From Treponema sp. UBA6988 (GTDB lineage Bacteria; Spirochaetota; Spirochaetia; Treponematales; Treponemataceae): a DNA stretch of 64,000 nucleotides. The notes under the pieces are model-generated. The model was given only the letters and a program-made list of their open reading frames with translations, was not told the DNA's origin and made no database searches. The first letter of the stretch is position 1. Each line of letters starts with the position of its first letter. Shown in pieces: positions 7,490 to 16,650 of the stretch. The translations under genes and the position numbers were made by a program. The stretch lies in contig DJYC01000100.1 in NCBI GenBank assembly GCA_002448445.1, forward strand, positions 10,991 to 74,990. The letters are read 5' to 3'.

Positions 7490-10400
7490 ATGGCAAACCT
7501 AAAACAATTCAACGGCAGATTTTGTGAATACGATTTTGAGAATGTCTTCATCCAGTATCTTGAAGACGCCGGATGGACCTATCAAGCAGGAGAAGATATT
7601 GTCCGCTCAAAACTGGATGAAACTCTTATCCTTGAAGATTTGAAATCGTTTTTAAAAGACTCTAATCCTGATTTGCCGGAAGAAGACATTACTCAAATCT
7701 GCGACACAATGCGTCTTCTTGGTGGTCAGTCTGAATTTGAAACTTTGCACAAAGCCTATAATCATTTTATTGATGGTCTCCAATTTACCGGCAGTGACGG
7801 TATTCCTCGCACAATAAACTTTATTAATTTTGACGATGCGGACAAAAATATTTTTAAGGTCGTAAATCAGTTCACTGTAGAATACATAAATAACAACGAA
7901 AAGAAAAATCGCCGTCCGGATGTTCTCCTTTATGTTAATGGATTTCCGCTTTGTATTATTGAGCTGAAAAATCCTGCTGATGACAAGGCAACGATTCACG
8001 ATGCTTTTGAGCAGATTACCGTCCGTTACTGGAGAGATATTCCCCATCTTCTCCATTACTGTCCTTTGGCATGTATCAGTGACGGAGTAAAGACAAGACT
8101 CGGCACAGTAAAAACTCCGTATGAGCATTTTTATACATGGCGACGAACAAACGATGACGAACCAATTGCAGATTCTTCTTTAGATGAATTTGAATGTCTT
8201 GTATACGGTGTTTATTCTCCTGCAAGATTTCTTGAAATCTTCAGAGATTATGTCTACTTTCAAGATAAAATCTTTGATGCAAATGAAGTTGAAATTGTCT
8301 GCCGTTATCCTCAGTTTTTTGCAACACGACTTTTAAGGGAAAGCATAAAAAAATCAGTAATCACCCATAGTGGAAAAGGCGGAACTTATTTTGGCGCCAC
8401 TGGCTGTGGAAAGACTTATACAATGGCATTTTTGGCTCGTCAGCTCAGTCTCCGTTGTACAAAAGAACTTGGTTCACCTACAGTTTTAATGATTGTAGAC
8501 CGTGACGACTTGCAGAAACAGAGCATCAAGCTTTTTGGAAAATCAAAAGAATTCTTGAGTCTCGGAGAAGTAAAAGTTGTAAAGACCAGAAAAGAACTTG
8601 GGGATGAATTAAAGATTCGTGAGTCCGGTGGATTTTATATTACGACAATCCAAAAATTCTGTGACAGAAAGGATGATCCGATTGGCTTGATAAACGAAAG
8701 AAACAATATCATCTGTTTTAGCGATGAAGCTCATAGAACTCAGCTGGAAAATGCAAAACAAATTAAGTTCACCAAAGATGCAGACCAGAATATGAAAGCC
8801 TTAGTTTCAAAACCATATGCAAAAGTTCTTAGAGAAGCACTTCCGAATGCAACTTTTGTCGGTTTTACAGGAACTCCAATCGATGAGACATATCAGACTT
8901 TTGGAGAAGAGATTGACCGCTACACAATGGATCAGGCAGTGGCAGACGGGCTAACAGTTCCAATCAAATACCATCCACGCATTGCAAAAGTTCTGGCAGA
9001 CCCAAAAACCGTCGCTCAGATTGAAGCTTATTACAAAAAGTGTGCAGATGAGGGAGCAACAGCGGAAGATATAAAAGCAAGCAAGGAAGCCATGAGTTCT
9101 ATGGAAATTATTCTTGGTGAGCCGGGAAGACTTTCAAAACTTGCAATTGATATTCATGATGATTTTACCAGTCGCTGCGAAAAAGATCCTGAACGTGTTC
9201 AAAAGGCAATGATTGTCTGCGCAAATAGAAAGATTGCATACGACCTTTTGTGTCAGTTCAAAGAAAAATATCCCGAATGGTTTGTGGAGAAAAAGCATCC
9301 TGATGGAATGAAAGTGGATGCCGAAAAACTTTCTGAACTTAAGGATATGCCATATATTGCAATGGTCGCCAGTGTTGGTTCAAATGATAAAGAAGAAATG
9401 TACAATTATCTTGGCGGTGTAAAAAACGATGAACGCAGTGACAAACTTGACGTTGCATTTAAACAGCCGGAATCAAACCTTCGTCTTGTTATTGTAGTCG
9501 ATATGTGGATTACAGGTTTTAGCGTTGATACTTTGACTTACATGTATAACGATAAGCCTCTTCAAAAGCACGGACTTATTCAGACAATCAGTCGTGTAAA
9601 CAGAAAGTACCCGGGAAAAGAATTCGGTCTTATCATCGACTATATTGGTATTCGGGAAAATATGCTTGAAGCCATGAAAGTGTACGGTGGAGGACAAGGT
9701 GGAAAAGGTCCATCTAGCGATGACATTGAACAGGCAACTGAAATCTTCCGTGAAAATCTTGAAATCATAAAAGCTCTTTTCAAAGAATTCGATTTGAATC
9801 CTTTTATTGATGTAAACACAACTGACATTCAGCGATACAAACTCTTGAGTTTAGCGGCGGAGTATGTCTACAAATCCACAGAAGAATTGAACTTTGAAAA
9901 TAAGGGGACAAAATCAGCAAAGAAAGTTTCTTTCAAAACATATTTCTTAAAAATTGTAAAAAGGCTTAGAGCCGCTTACGATATTTGCCAGCCTTCAGGA
10001 GAGCTTTCAGAAGAAGAGTCTGCATTGGCTCAGAGCTTTATGGCCATTGCTGGCTTTGTTCGCAAGATGAGCGGAACGACCGATTTGGACACAGATTCAA
10101 TGAATAAGTATGTGGCAAAAATGGTTGAAGAGGCTCTTAAATACAGCAATGTGGAAAACATCCTTCAGGAAGGAGACCAGGTAGATATTCTTGGCCCAGA
10201 ATTCCTGGAACGACTCGCTGATGTAAAAATGCCTGCAACTCGGCTTGAAGTTTTGATGAAGCTTCTTCGCAAGAAAATCACTGAATATGGAAAAGTAAAT
10301 AAAGCATCCGCAAAGAAATATAAAGATATGCTGGATGAAACGATAGCTCAGTATCACGACAGGAGAAAAGCTCTTTCCGCACAGGAAGCAGGAGACACTC

Positions 10401-10828
10401 AGGATGTTACAGCAGACCAGATAATTGCAAGCGCAACAATTCAGGCAGAAAGAATTCTCAAAGATTTGAATGAAGACAAAGAACGCTTTAGAAAACTTGG
10501 TCTTACATTTGAAGAAATGGCTTTCTACGACATTTTGATAAAAATGCGTGATGAAAAAGATTTCGAATATGGCGAAGATGTTTTTGACGCAGATGTTGAC
10601 ATTATGGTAAACAAGAAAATCCAGAAGCTTGCAAAGAAAATAAAAGAATTGATTGATTTGAAATCAAGTTTCACCGATTGGCTGAACAATACAAATGTCC
10701 GCAACCAGCTAAAATCAGATATAAAATTCTGTTTGTTTGATAATGGATATCCTCCAATTTATTCTCAGGATGTATTTAATCAGGTAATGGAACAGGTGGA
10801 GAATTATAAAACTTATGAGGAAGAGTAA
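7490..10828 (+). CDS. hsdR: Type I restriction endonuclease subunit R
   Basis: HsdR supplies DNA translocation and cleavage. Visible motifs: PD-(D/E)xK nuclease with IIELKNPAD (E158, K160); Walker A GATGCGKT (302-309); DEAH box (412-415) in CFSDEAHRTQ; motif III GFTGTPI; and motif VI-like QTISRVNRKYPGK. The C-terminal third is helical. Length (1112 residues) is standard. The ATG at 7490 is chosen over 7454 because AGGAGA at 7475-7480 sits 9 nt before it. Base composition is closer to the genome average than the three preceding genes, consistent with those having been inserted between hsdS and hsdR. Confidence 0.95.
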   Translation: MANLKQFNGRFCEYDFENVFIQYLEDAGWTYQAGEDIVRSKLDETLILEDLKSFLKDSNPDLPEEDITQICDTMRLLGGQSEFETLHKAYNHFIDGLQFTGSDGIPRTINFINFDDADKNIFKVVNQFTVEYINNNEKKNRRPDVLLYVNGFPLCIIELKNPADDKATIHDAFEQITVRYWRDIPHLLHYCPLACISDGVKTRLGTVKTPYEHFYTWRRTNDDEPIADSSLDEFECLVYGVYSPARFLEIFRDYVYFQDKIFDANEVEIVCRYPQFFATRLLRESIKKSVITHSGKGGTYFGATGCGKTYTMAFLARQLSLRCTKELGSPTVLMIVDRDDLQKQSIKLFGKSKEFLSLGEVKVVKTRKELGDELKIRESGGFYITTIQKFCDRKDDPIGLINERNNIICFSDEAHRTQLENAKQIKFTKDADQNMKALVSKPYAKVLREALPNATFVGFTGTPIDETYQTFGEEIDRYTMDQAVADGLTVPIKYHPRIAKVLADPKTVAQIEAYYKKCADEGATAEDIKASKEAMSSMEIILGEPGRLSKLAIDIHDDFTSRCEKDPERVQKAMIVCANRKIAYDLLCQFKEKYPEWFVEKKHPDGMKVDAEKLSELKDMPYIAMVASVGSNDKEEMYNYLGGVKNDERSDKLDVAFKQPESNLRLVIVVDMWITGFSVDTLTYMYNDKPLQKHGLIQTISRVNRKYPGKEFGLIIDYIGIRENMLEAMKVYGGGQGGKGPSSDDIEQATEIFRENLEIIKALFKEFDLNPFIDVNTTDIQRYKLLSLAAEYVYKSTEELNFENKGTKSAKKVSFKTYFLKIVKRLRAAYDICQPSGELSEEESALAQSFMAIAGFVRKMSGTTDLDTDSMNKYVAKMVEEALKYSNVENILQEGDQVDILGPEFLERLADVKMPATRLEVLMKLLRKKITEYGKVNKASAKKYKDMLDETIAQYHDRRKALSAQEAGDTQDVTADQIIASATIQAERILKDLNEDKERFRKLGLTFEEMAFYDILIKMRDEKDFEYGEDVFDADVDIMVNKKIQKLAKKIKELIDLKSSFTDWLNNTNVRNQLKSDIKFCLFDNGYPPIYSQDVFNQVMEQVENYKTYEEE

Positions 10829-10832
10829 TTGT

Positions 10833-11693
10833 ATGAAAAAAGAGCAGAATCCATTCGAAATAGACTTTGACTCATACATCCTCCAGTGCGAACCAGAGCA
10901 ACAGGAAAACGGAAAACTCTGGCAGGCAGCCATTGGCTTGCAGCAGGTGGATGGCCTCACTCCTTCTAAATATCTTTACGAAACAGCAAAACGGAACCTT
11001 GTTGGCGAAATTACAATCGAAGAAGCCAAGCAGCTTATTGATTCATATTATGATTCTCGGCAGAGTAAGACAGAAAAGGAAGAGGATGCTGAAGAAGCAG
11101 ATAAGGTTTCAGTCCGTATCCGTGAAATCTTAGCTGAAAAGACATTCAGCTTTACGCCAGTTTTGCTACTTTCGATTCATAAGTGTCTTTTTACAGGTGT
11201 GTTCTACTCCGTAAAAGCTGGCCGGTTCCGCGATTATAATATATCAAAGTGCGAATGGGTTTTGGATGGTGATACTGTTCTTTATGTAAATGCCGATATG
11301 ATTCGTCAGACTCTGGAATATGATTTTGGGCAAGAAAAGGCTTTTGATTATTCTAAACTTTCTAAAGAAGAGGCTGTAAAGCATCTTACACGCTTTGTTG
11401 CAAATATCTGGCAGATTCATCCCTTTGGAGAGGGCAACACAAGAACTATTGCCGTGTTCACAATCAAATATCTGAATTTTCTTGGCTTTAAAGTGAATAC
11501 TGAGGCGTTTGCAAAGAGCAGCTGGTATTTCCGCAATGCCTTAGTCCGTGCAAATTATACGAACATGCAGAAAGGTATTTATATGAATACGGAATATCTG
11601 GAAAAGTTCTTCCGCAATATTCTGCTTGGCGAAAGGAACGAACTTAAGAATAGTTATTGTCATATCAACTACAATGAGAACAGCCACAATTAA
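10833..11693 (+). CDS. Fic domain protein with VbhA-like N-terminal segment
   Basis: Fic proteins transfer AMP or other nucleotide groups to protein hydroxyls. The active-site motif reads HPFGEGNTRT at residues 196-205; the catalytic His, acidic residue and GN-R are present, but the usual final Arg of HxFxxGNxRxxR is replaced. The N-terminal 70 residues (GLTPSKYL, then GEITIEEAKQLIDSYY) resemble VbhA-type antitoxin domains, though the inhibitory (S/T)xxxE(G/N) site reads LQQVDG, so it is degenerate. ATG 10833 is chosen for the GAGGAAG SD about 9 nt upstream. It follows hsdR by 4 nt and closes the defence operon. Confidence 0.85.
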   Translation: MKKEQNPFEIDFDSYILQCEPEQQENGKLWQAAIGLQQVDGLTPSKYLYETAKRNLVGEITIEEAKQLIDSYYDSRQSKTEKEEDAEEADKVSVRIREILAEKTFSFTPVLLLSIHKCLFTGVFYSVKAGRFRDYNISKCEWVLDGDTVLYVNADMIRQTLEYDFGQEKAFDYSKLSKEEAVKHLTRFVANIWQIHPFGEGNTRTIAVFTIKYLNFLGFKVNTEAFAKSSWYFRNALVRANYTNMQKGIYMNTEYLEKFFRNILLGERNELKNSYCHINYNENSHN

Positions 11694-11740
11694 AGAAATC
11701 ATGAGAAACTTTATGACCACCCCCATCTCCCGTCACCCAC

Positions 11741-11769
11741 TTGTAATTCTTTGCTATATAAAATAAAAT
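11741..11769 (+). promoter_or_regulatory. Sigma70-type promoter abutting fliG start
   Basis: TTGTAA, 17-nt spacer, TAAAAT; the -10 ends 7 nt before the ATG at 11777. No SD is seen, so the transcript would begin at or next to the start codon. Confidence 0.55.
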
Positions 11770-11776
11770 ATATTCC

Positions 11777-13231
11777 ATGAATTTAAACGATTTGCGCCTG
11801 AATGCTTACAAGAAAGTGGCTGATATTGGAAACCCTGATTCTGCTGCGGAAGAGAAAAATGCTTCCGGTGGAGAAGATTTAATAAAGAGCGTGTCCCGCG
11901 ACATAAGAAGAACAGAGGAGCCGGGACATGTTCCCCTTGTTAGAAAGCCTGTTTTTCAGAAGGTCAACAGGCAGGTGGATTCAATTCTGGAAAATGCAAA
12001 GGAGCGCGAGAAAAACAGGGCTCCTCTTTCCCAACCACCAGCTCCCAGACGCAACAAAATTGAAAGTTCAGACCTCTTTGCCGACATGCGCGCAAAGGAA
12101 GAGGCTAAGATAGCCGCAAAGACAGGCACGTATTTTAAGAAGAAAAACTCTGCTACGGACGAGGATGTCCGTGAGGCCGCAAAGGCACTTGTTTCAAGGG
12201 GGCTTGTAAAAGTTCCCGAGCAGCCAAAGCAGCCTGGCGAGAAGGAAAGCATCTACCGCCGCGTTGCAAAATTCCTTGTTGTTATTGGAGTTGACGAGGC
12301 CGCAAAAATCATTCCCCACTTGACCGAAGAGCAGACGGAAAAGATAATACCGGAGATTGCCGCGGTTCAGAAAGTTACGCCGGAAGAAGCCGAGCTGGTT
12401 CTTGCCGAATTTGAAACCCTTTTGGACAAGGCAAGGGAAAGCGGTGGCATAGACACTGCACGCACAATCCTTACAAAGGCATACGGCTCGGAAAGAGCAG
12501 AGGAGCTTTTGGAAAAGTCCGTCCAGTATCCAGAAGGAAAGCCTTTTGACTATCTTGAAGATGCCAATGCGGAGCGAATCGGAATCCTTATAGGCGGAGA
12601 GTCTCCTGCGGTACAGGCGCTTGTTCTTTCCCAGGTTGAACCAAAGAAGGCCGCTGCCGTAATCAAGGCAATGGACCCCAGCGCAAAGGCAGACATCGTT
12701 ATGCGCCTTGCAAAGATGAAGCCCGTAGCCCCTGAGGTAATGAAAAGAATCAGCAAGAGCCTTAACGAAAAGATGCTCACCCAGAATACGGAGAACACCC
12801 AGAACCTTGACGGACGCGGAGTCCTTGCACAAATTCTTAAGCGCATGGATCCCCTTGCGGAGAATGCAATCCTTGAAGACATATTCGACCAGGATCCCCA
12901 GCTTGGAGAGGACTTGCGCAGAAGGCTTTTTACCGAGGAAGACGTTATTGGTGCAGACGACCGCTTTATGCAGAACAAGCTGCACTCAATGCAGGAAGAG
13001 GACATTGCCCTTCTTATCCGTGGCAAGAGCCCTGCCTTCCGCGAAAAGATTTTGAGCAACGTTTCAAAAAACAGGGCAGAGGCAATTCTGGAAGACGAAG
13101 AGCTTCGTGAGCATGTCCTAAAGATTGACTGCGACAGAATCACAAACCAGTTCTACTCAGAGTTGCGTCGTGCTTGGGAAGACGGAGACCTTCGAGTAGA
13201 CGGACGTGACGACGGTGAGGTTTACGTATGA
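11777..13231 (+). CDS. fliG: FliG-family flagellar motor switch protein with long N-terminal extension
   Basis: From about residue 150 the protein follows FliG. An N-domain (HLTEEQTEKIIPEI), the middle domain beginning with KPFDYLEDANAERIGILIGGESP and LVLSQVEPKKAAAVI, and a C-domain (DDRFMQNKLHSMQEEDIALLI, then ILSNVSKNRAEAI) carrying the charged torque helix are all visible. The first 140 residues are an extra, charged, probably disordered extension, making the protein (484 aa) longer than typical FliG (about 340). Spirochaetes carry two FliG proteins; this is probably the divergent FliG1-type copy. It overlaps the next gene by 4 nt (ATGA). The promoter directly abuts the start. Confidence 0.78.
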   Translation: MNLNDLRLNAYKKVADIGNPDSAAEEKNASGGEDLIKSVSRDIRRTEEPGHVPLVRKPVFQKVNRQVDSILENAKEREKNRAPLSQPPAPRRNKIESSDLFADMRAKEEAKIAAKTGTYFKKKNSATDEDVREAAKALVSRGLVKVPEQPKQPGEKESIYRRVAKFLVVIGVDEAAKIIPHLTEEQTEKIIPEIAAVQKVTPEEAELVLAEFETLLDKARESGGIDTARTILTKAYGSERAEELLEKSVQYPEGKPFDYLEDANAERIGILIGGESPAVQALVLSQVEPKKAAAVIKAMDPSAKADIVMRLAKMKPVAPEVMKRISKSLNEKMLTQNTENTQNLDGRGVLAQILKRMDPLAENAILEDIFDQDPQLGEDLRRRLFTEEDVIGADDRFMQNKLHSMQEEDIALLIRGKSPAFREKILSNVSKNRAEAILEDEELREHVLKIDCDRITNQFYSELRRAWEDGDLRVDGRDDGEVYV

Positions 13232-16200
13232 TGCAGGCAAACCAAAAATACAAGGGCTTTAGGGTTCTTAACGTAGTTCCTGTTCCTGATTGTGATTCAA
13301 CCGGCATTTACCTTGTTCACGAAAAGACAGGCATGGAAGTTTTTCATCTTTTGAATGATGACGAGGAAAATACATTTGCCTTTATTTTTGCCACTCCCAA
13401 CGAAGAGAATACTGGTGTTGCACATATCATTGAGCACAGCGTCTTGTGCGGCTCAAAAAAATATCCGCTAAAGGATCCTTTTATCCGCTTGGAAAATCAG
13501 AGCGTAAACACATACCTTAACGCATACACAACACAGGACTTTACTGTTTTTCCGGTAGCTTCCGTTTTAAAGGCTGACTACTTTAACCTGATGGGAGTCT
13601 ATGCCGATGCGGTCTTTTTTCCCCTGCTAAAAAAGGAAGTCTTTATGCAGGAAGGCGTAAGGCTGGAAGTAGAAGGAAAGAACAAGACCATATCAGGTGT
13701 TGTCTACAACGAGATGAAGGGGGCATATTCGTCTTTTGAATCCATTGCCATGGACAAGCCCATAGAAGCACTTCTTCCGGGCACCCATTACGCCACCGAC
13801 TTTGGCGGTGATCCCCTTTGCATACCGGAACTTACCTACAAGCACTTTAAGGAATTCCACAAGAAGCATTATTGCGCTGCAAACTGCCGCGTCTTCCTCT
13901 ACGGAAACATTCCAACGGAAGAGCAGCTGGATTTTTTGGAAAAGAACATCCTAAAGAAAATTTCATCCGCCGGAAAGAAAGCTGTCTGGCCAAAGGAAAA
14001 GGATGTAAAAATAAAAAAATATTTTCATGCCTACGGTCCTGCCGATTCTGAATCAAAGGACGGAACCAATAGCGTAATCTGCTCCTGGAAAATTCCAGAG
14101 TGTGTCGACCGCGTAAGGGTTCAGGTGGAGGCCATGTTCCTCAGCTCCCTTTTGTGGTGTGATGACTGTGCGCCTGTTCAGAAGGCACTTCTTGATTCAG
14201 GTCTTGGTCAGGATTCAGCACCGCAGACGGGGCATTACATAAGTATGAAGTATCCAATGCTTTTTTGCGGGCTTCGCGGTGTCAAGACGGAAGACGTAAA
14301 AAAAGTAGGAAGCCTTGTCCTTTCCAAACTGGAGGAACTTTGCAGAAGCGGAATCCCCGAAGATGACATCAGGCGCGTCTGCATGGAAGTTGAATTCAGC
14401 AACAAGGAAATAGTGCGCATATCTGGCCCGGAGTCGCTTGCAGTCCTTTCGCGTTCTCTTCGCGGCTGGGGCTACGGGGCAAAGCCGTGGGAAACACTTT
14501 TGTTCACGGCAGAATTTGAAAGGCTAAAGAAAAGAATTGCAAGCAATCCAAACTACATTTCTTCAATCATACAAAAATACCTGCTGCAGAACAAAAACCG
14601 CTCTCTTGTTACGGTAACGGCATCGCTTGCCTGGAGCAAGAAGCGTGCCCTTATGGAAAAGAAGATAGCCGCTAGAATGTACAGGGAAAGTGACAAGGAT
14701 GAACTTTATGCTTCAATTCAGAAGATGAGAAAATTCCAGGCTAAGCCGCTGACAAAAAAAGAGGAATCCCTCATTCCTTCTCTAAGGGTGGAAGACCTTC
14801 TTGCAAAGAAGACAAAAGTTTTTGCAAAAGAAGAGGAAGTGGACAGCGTTACCCTTTTTTCAAGCAAGGAAGCAACGAACGGAATTACCTACGTCCACGT
14901 TGCCTTTCCCGCAGACGTGCTTTGTGCTGCCGACTACGAATATCTTCCCTGCCTCTGCATGTGCATGGGACAGGTGGGCTGGGGCGGTGAGCCATGGGAC
15001 AAAATCCAGACAAAGATACAGTGCGTCAGCGGTGGAATCGGTGCATACCCCCAGTCTTCACCTGTATCAAACCGTGCCACAAGCGAATTTTGGGCCAAGC
15101 CCTATGCCGGCCGCGAATGGGTCATCTTCCGCATAAAATTCCTTGAGGAATACACAAAGGATGCCCTGTCCGCCCTGTGCGACTGCATAAGAAAAACCGA
15201 TTTTTCCGACACGGCAAGGCTAAAGGATCTTGTAACATCCCAATACAACTCAATGCGCACAACGATAATTCCATATGGAAATGCTTATTCTGCAATGCGC
15301 TCATCCTGCACGGTCAACAGGTCAAATGCCCTCCGCGAAATTTGGGAAGGCCTTTCCTCCGTGGAGACTGCAAAAAAACTTTATTCAATGCCGGTAAAAA
15401 AACTTGCCGCAAAACTGAATGATATTTTCTCAAAGGTAAGGAAGGGGGGGGCTGTCATAAACGTAATTGCGGACAAAAAGGGTCTTTCCCTTTTCCGCTC
15501 CGAACTTTCTCTTTTCATAAAGAAGTCGGGAATTCATTCCCTCCGCAAAAGACATGCAAATTCAGATTCCGACTTTTATGCAATGACAAACCTTCAGGGC
15601 TTTAAGACCCTTTGCCCGTCCGGCTCTGCAAAAGGCAATGCGGTTCAGGCAGAATACATCGAGGTTTCTGGCGCATCAGGCTATTCAGCCTATGTATTCC
15701 CCGGCTCCGAGTGGGGAACAAAGGCCTCCGTTGCAGAATACGTCTATGCCCACCTGCTTTCCACCACAAGCCTTTGGAACGACGTCCGCATGCAGGGCGG
15801 GGCATACGGAGTGTCCCTTGTGCCAAGAAGCGATTCCGCCATCATAAAATACAGCACCTACCGCGACCCCAATCCCTTTGCCTCCCTTTCAACCCTAATC
15901 AATGCAGTTGAAAAGGACTTTGGCAAGGAAATTTCAAAGGATGTCGTGGACAGGGCCATAACCGGCTGCTATTCATCAGAGGTGGTTCCCCGCACACCGT
16001 CAACAAAAGGGGCAATGGCTTTCTTCTGGAAGCTCTACGGCATAGAAGCGTCTGATTCTCTCAGGCATTTAAAGATGCTGCTTAAGATAAAGCCGGAGGA
16101 CGTTCAGAAGGCGGTCAGCCGCATCAGAGGCAATGTCCATAGCGGAAAATACGTCGTCATCTTTGGCTCCGAAATAGCGGAAAATCCCCTCAAAAAAACA

Positions 16201-16266
16201 CAAAAAAAAGGCAATTCACCGGCACAAGGCCAAATTTGTGGAAAATATGTTAAGATAATGCTATAA
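13228..16266 (+). CDS. M16C-family zinc metallopeptidase (PreP/falcilysin-like)
   Basis: The inverted zinc site HxxEH is at residues 66-70 (HIIEH) followed by SVLCGSKKYPLKDPF, the signature of M16C (presequence protease-like) peptidases; a downstream NEMKGAYSS segment supplies the third ligand region. The full length of 1012 residues fits the four-domain single-chain clamshell with a pitrilysin-associated middle domain. No signal peptide is seen, so a cytoplasmic oligopeptidase role is likely. It is translationally coupled to fliG through an ATGATG overlap. Such peptidases degrade unstructured peptides; the flagellar link is positional only. Confidence 0.92.
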   Translation: MMQANQKYKGFRVLNVVPVPDCDSTGIYLVHEKTGMEVFHLLNDDEENTFAFIFATPNEENTGVAHIIEHSVLCGSKKYPLKDPFIRLENQSVNTYLNAYTTQDFTVFPVASVLKADYFNLMGVYADAVFFPLLKKEVFMQEGVRLEVEGKNKTISGVVYNEMKGAYSSFESIAMDKPIEALLPGTHYATDFGGDPLCIPELTYKHFKEFHKKHYCAANCRVFLYGNIPTEEQLDFLEKNILKKISSAGKKAVWPKEKDVKIKKYFHAYGPADSESKDGTNSVICSWKIPECVDRVRVQVEAMFLSSLLWCDDCAPVQKALLDSGLGQDSAPQTGHYISMKYPMLFCGLRGVKTEDVKKVGSLVLSKLEELCRSGIPEDDIRRVCMEVEFSNKEIVRISGPESLAVLSRSLRGWGYGAKPWETLLFTAEFERLKKRIASNPNYISSIIQKYLLQNKNRSLVTVTASLAWSKKRALMEKKIAARMYRESDKDELYASIQKMRKFQAKPLTKKEESLIPSLRVEDLLAKKTKVFAKEEEVDSVTLFSSKEATNGITYVHVAFPADVLCAADYEYLPCLCMCMGQVGWGGEPWDKIQTKIQCVSGGIGAYPQSSPVSNRATSEFWAKPYAGREWVIFRIKFLEEYTKDALSALCDCIRKTDFSDTARLKDLVTSQYNSMRTTIIPYGNAYSAMRSSCTVNRSNALREIWEGLSSVETAKKLYSMPVKKLAAKLNDIFSKVRKGGAVINVIADKKGLSLFRSELSLFIKKSGIHSLRKRHANSDSDFYAMTNLQGFKTLCPSGSAKGNAVQAEYIEVSGASGYSAYVFPGSEWGTKASVAEYVYAHLLSTTSLWNDVRMQGGAYGVSLVPRSDSAIIKYSTYRDPNPFASLSTLINAVEKDFGKEISKDVVDRAITGCYSSEVVPRTPSTKGAMAFFWKLYGIEASDSLRHLKMLLKIKPEDVQKAVSRIRGNVHSGKYVVIFGSEIAENPLKKTQKKGNSPAQGQICGKYVKIML

Positions 16267-16298
16267 AAACAACCGATAAATGAGTAGGTGTATTTGAT

Positions 16299-16523
16299 AT
16301 GGATAAGAAAGCTACTATGGAGAAATTTGTTGGGATGATAAGGCAGCTCGTTTCTGACGTACAGGGTGCGCCTTATCCTGGACCTGGATTTGAGCCTGAG
16401 CTGTATTCAATCTGGTACGAGCACGTTCAGATAAATGCCCAGAATTGTTTTGAATTCCTTGATGAAAATTTTCCTGCGGACAAGGATGAACTTTCCAAAA
16501 CCTTGCAGAAAATGTTTAAATAG
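16299..16523 (+). CDS. Hypothetical 74-residue protein
   Basis: A compact acidic protein with no recognised domain; it contains GAPYPGPGFEP followed by an aromatic-rich helix (YSIWYEHVQI) and a C-terminal amphipathic stretch. The ATG is preceded by a weak SD (TAGGTG). It lies 32 nt after the M16C peptidase and could be cotranscribed. Codon use matches its neighbours, so I regard it as real. Function unknown. Confidence 0.6.
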   Translation: MDKKATMEKFVGMIRQLVSDVQGAPYPGPGFEPELYSIWYEHVQINAQNCFEFLDENFPADKDELSKTLQKMFK

Positions 16524-16650
16524 AAGCTTTATTCTGCCGAAGATAAATTTAGTAAGCCGGATTTAAATAATTATCCCTTCGCTTTAAGTTCCAAACTTTG
16601 GTTTTTAGGGGCGGACTTCCGGTTAAACTTATTTGCTTTGGGTGGAAAAA

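Noticed and set aside
7652..8128. Minus-strand 158-codon frame inside hsdR
   Set aside because: Fully antisense to the conserved nuclease region of hsdR; composition is that of a shadow frame.
1..11693. A prophage or integrative element carrying the defence genes
   Set aside because: No integrase, transposase, structural gene or att-like duplication is visible; the left boundary is outside the window.
12194..13143. Long minus-strand frames opposite fliG
   Set aside because: Overlap conserved FliG domains on the other strand; no RBS or promoter.
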